This document shows, one piece after another, positions 62,601 to 64,000 of a DNA stretch of 64,000 bases. A program made the position numbers and the translations under genes. The DNA lies in the NCBI GenBank assembly GCA_905331475.1, contig CAJNYU010003187.1:62001-126000 (forward strand). Direction: 5' to 3'. Each line of letters begins with the position of its first letter. The stretch's first letter is position 1. A model generated the notes under the pieces. The model ran no database searches, was not told the DNA's origin, and worked only from the letters and a program-made list of their open reading frames with translations. The DNA is from Rotaria socialis (taxonomy: Eukaryota; Rotifera; Eurotatoria; Philodinida; Philodinidae).

Positions 62601-63146
62601 GATTCTACTTGTTTTCTTTCAATCTATCATCAATAGTGTCTCTTTTTTTATCCTCCTTGATGGATTAACCTTTGATACTCTCGATCTCTAATTGTTCATC
62701 CGACTATTGACTACAAATGACGAGACATACAATTTTTTATTGATCAACTTATTCGTTGGGATTTCTGTTTTTAACCAATTGACCTTGTTCTTCCACATTT
62801 GGTGGTCATCCGGAAATCGATCAATTGGCGAAAGGATGATAAAAAGAAAAGAAAGAAACAAACGGGAAGAAAAAAAATATCTATATCTATATCTATCTAT
62901 ATATATATTTACGGTCAGCCAATCGGCTCTTCACCACTCCAATTATACTCGTGCTTTTCCCTTTTTTTTCTTCTTCTTCTTCTTCTTGTCACCCACATTT
63001 TTCTCTTTTCTTCTTCCTTCTTGCTGCGTCTCTTACAAACATTGCATTGACACATTAAGTTCTGCGCACAACACATACACACACAGACACGACACGAGTA
63101 GAGACTCTATAAAAAATATATTAAAAAAAAACAATAAGGATTTAAA
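59654..63146. other. Long spacer upstream of FOXA with microsatellites
   Basis: About 3.5 kb with no supported gene. Simple repeats include TTC/TTCT (about 60642-60674) next to CAT repeats (about 60676-60696), CT (about 61579-61605), GA (about 61751-61768), AC then TA (about 61915-61950), TA near 62260-62272, TATC near 62878-62907, and TTC near 62968-62987. Some of this is presumably promoter and enhancer DNA for FOXA. Confidence 0.5.
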
Positions 63147-63158
63147 ATGATGACATAA
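63147..63158 (+). promoter_or_regulatory. Three-codon upstream ORF before FOXA
   Basis: Two consecutive ATGs followed by ACA and TAA (Met-Met-Thr-stop) end 10 bases before the FOXA start codon at 63169. If it is in the mRNA leader, such a minimal upstream frame would be expected to reduce or tune initiation. No transcript evidence is available here. Confidence 0.35.
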
Positions 63159-63168
63159 AATCAAAAAG

Positions 63169-64000
63169 ATGGATCAAATTACATCGTCTTATTCGCTTAT
63201 ACCAACAACTGAACTTGATGGAAATCCCAATATTGCTGACCTTTGGTCATCAACTAATGGATCTTATATGCAACAAATAACTAATCACAATAATAATATT
63301 AATAACAATATTCAACAAGCATCACCAAGTAATCCAACATTACAACCCCCTCCTAGTCTTGCTTATGCACGCCGTTATGCTGCATCAAAACCACCTTATT
63401 CTTGTAAGTTCAGAAAAGCATTAAAAATGAATCTATAATAATTTTATTTTTTAAGATATTTCCTTAATTACGCACGCTATCAATGGTTCTCCTGATGGCA
63501 TGTGTACATTATCACAAATCTATCAATATATTCAAGATCGGTATGCATACTACCGACAAAATCAGCAACGTTGGCAAAATTCTATACGACATTCATTATC
63601 ATTTAATGATTGTTTTGTTAAAGTTCCACGTAGTACAGATCGGCCTGGTAAAGGTTCATTCTGGGCTTTACATCCTGATAGTGGAAATATGTTTGAAAAT
63701 GGTTGTTATTTACGGCGACAAAAACGTTTTAAAATAAAAGAGAGAATAAGAGACCCAAATAAACCCAAAACAACCAATAAAGATAAAATAACAAATTCAA
63801 ATTTGAATAAATCTCATTCATCATCATCACCACTTTCCGAAAATACAATAAGAGGAATGGATTCACCAGGTTCATCACCACGACAAGCAACAGCATCAGA
63901 ATCCTTAACTTTACCATTACCACAACAATACTATCATCAATATTCGCAGATTCATCCATCACAAACAACATATTCAACTGAATCAATACCTACTATTAAA
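63169..64000 (+). CDS. FOXA: FOXA forkhead transcription factor (partial, runs off right edge)
   Basis: FOXA proteins are winged-helix pioneer factors for endoderm and gut. Exon 1 (63169-63403) encodes a short N-terminal region with Asn-rich and Pro-rich stretches and ends ASKPPYS. An intron (63404-63455) splits the Tyr codon (T plus AT). Exon 2 (from 63456) continues [20 protein letters not shown], then [40 protein letters not shown] and [20 protein letters not shown]. This forkhead domain is close to vertebrate FOXA, and the [20 protein letters not shown] and [17 protein letters not shown] stretches are diagnostic. After it come basic and Ser/Thr/Pro-rich residues up to the window edge. The C-terminal transactivation motifs are beyond 64000. 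Confidence 0.95.

Noticed and set aside
62692..63150. 152-codon frame before FOXA
   Set aside because: Driven by TTC and TATC simple repeats (Phe and Tyr/Ile runs). No family resemblance.
1..64000. CRISPR arrays, operons, bacterial promoters
   Set aside because: This is intron-containing animal DNA. No direct-repeat array with unique spacers is present, and the only clean array (32-bp period) has no spacers.

Overview
This window is nuclear DNA from a small animal. It is AT-rich (roughly 30% GC by eye). Its genes are split by many short GT-AG introns of about 50-60 bases plus a few long ones, and the protein families are typical of metazoans (Piezo, FOXA, AFAP1, SLC44, WIP). The compactness, the base composition and a DUF4291 gene of bacterial/fungal type that carries an intron make a rotifer, perhaps a bdelloid, my best guess. 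That taxon is an inference, not a demonstration.

Layout. Minus strand, 0.8-28.2 kb: ELP2 (Elongator WD40 subunit), PSMG2 (proteasome assembly chaperone), a 17-kb PIEZO mechanosensitive channel gene, and RPS19. Between 28.6 and 29.7 kb lie coding-like fragments that may be a decayed gene. Plus strand, 30.7-41.0 kb: a cytochrome b5 reductase, an AFAP1-like two-PH-domain actin adaptor, AP1S (AP-1 clathrin adaptor sigma) and OSGEPL1 (mitochondrial tRNA t6A enzyme). Minus strand, 44.3-46.8 kb: an SLC44 choline-transporter-like protein. Plus strand, 49.7-54.2 kb: an SLC16 monocarboxylate-transporter-like protein and a WIP/verprolin family actin regulator. Minus strand, 54.8-55.6 kb: the DUF4291 gene. 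From 56.1 to 59.7 kb there is a dead D37-type mariner element and a 0.9-kb element with long inverted repeats. At 63.2 kb to the right edge is the first part of a FOXA forkhead gene.

The most striking observations concern alternative 3' ends. PIEZO has two tandem, diverged, phase-matched versions of its terminal exon. That exon encodes the end of the pore helix and the intracellular neck, so one gene could make channels with different gates. AP1S likewise has three consecutive, phase-compatible terminal exons encoding three different C-terminal tails. ELP2 ends in a tiny last exon about 0.94 kb beyond the apparent stop. RPS19 is disturbed by an ambiguous base, a short near-duplicate and a frame slip that look like an assembly fault. 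Two probable MITE-type elements and the mariner relic account for part of the non-coding DNA. The genes are unrelated housekeeping or signalling genes; there is no operon logic here.
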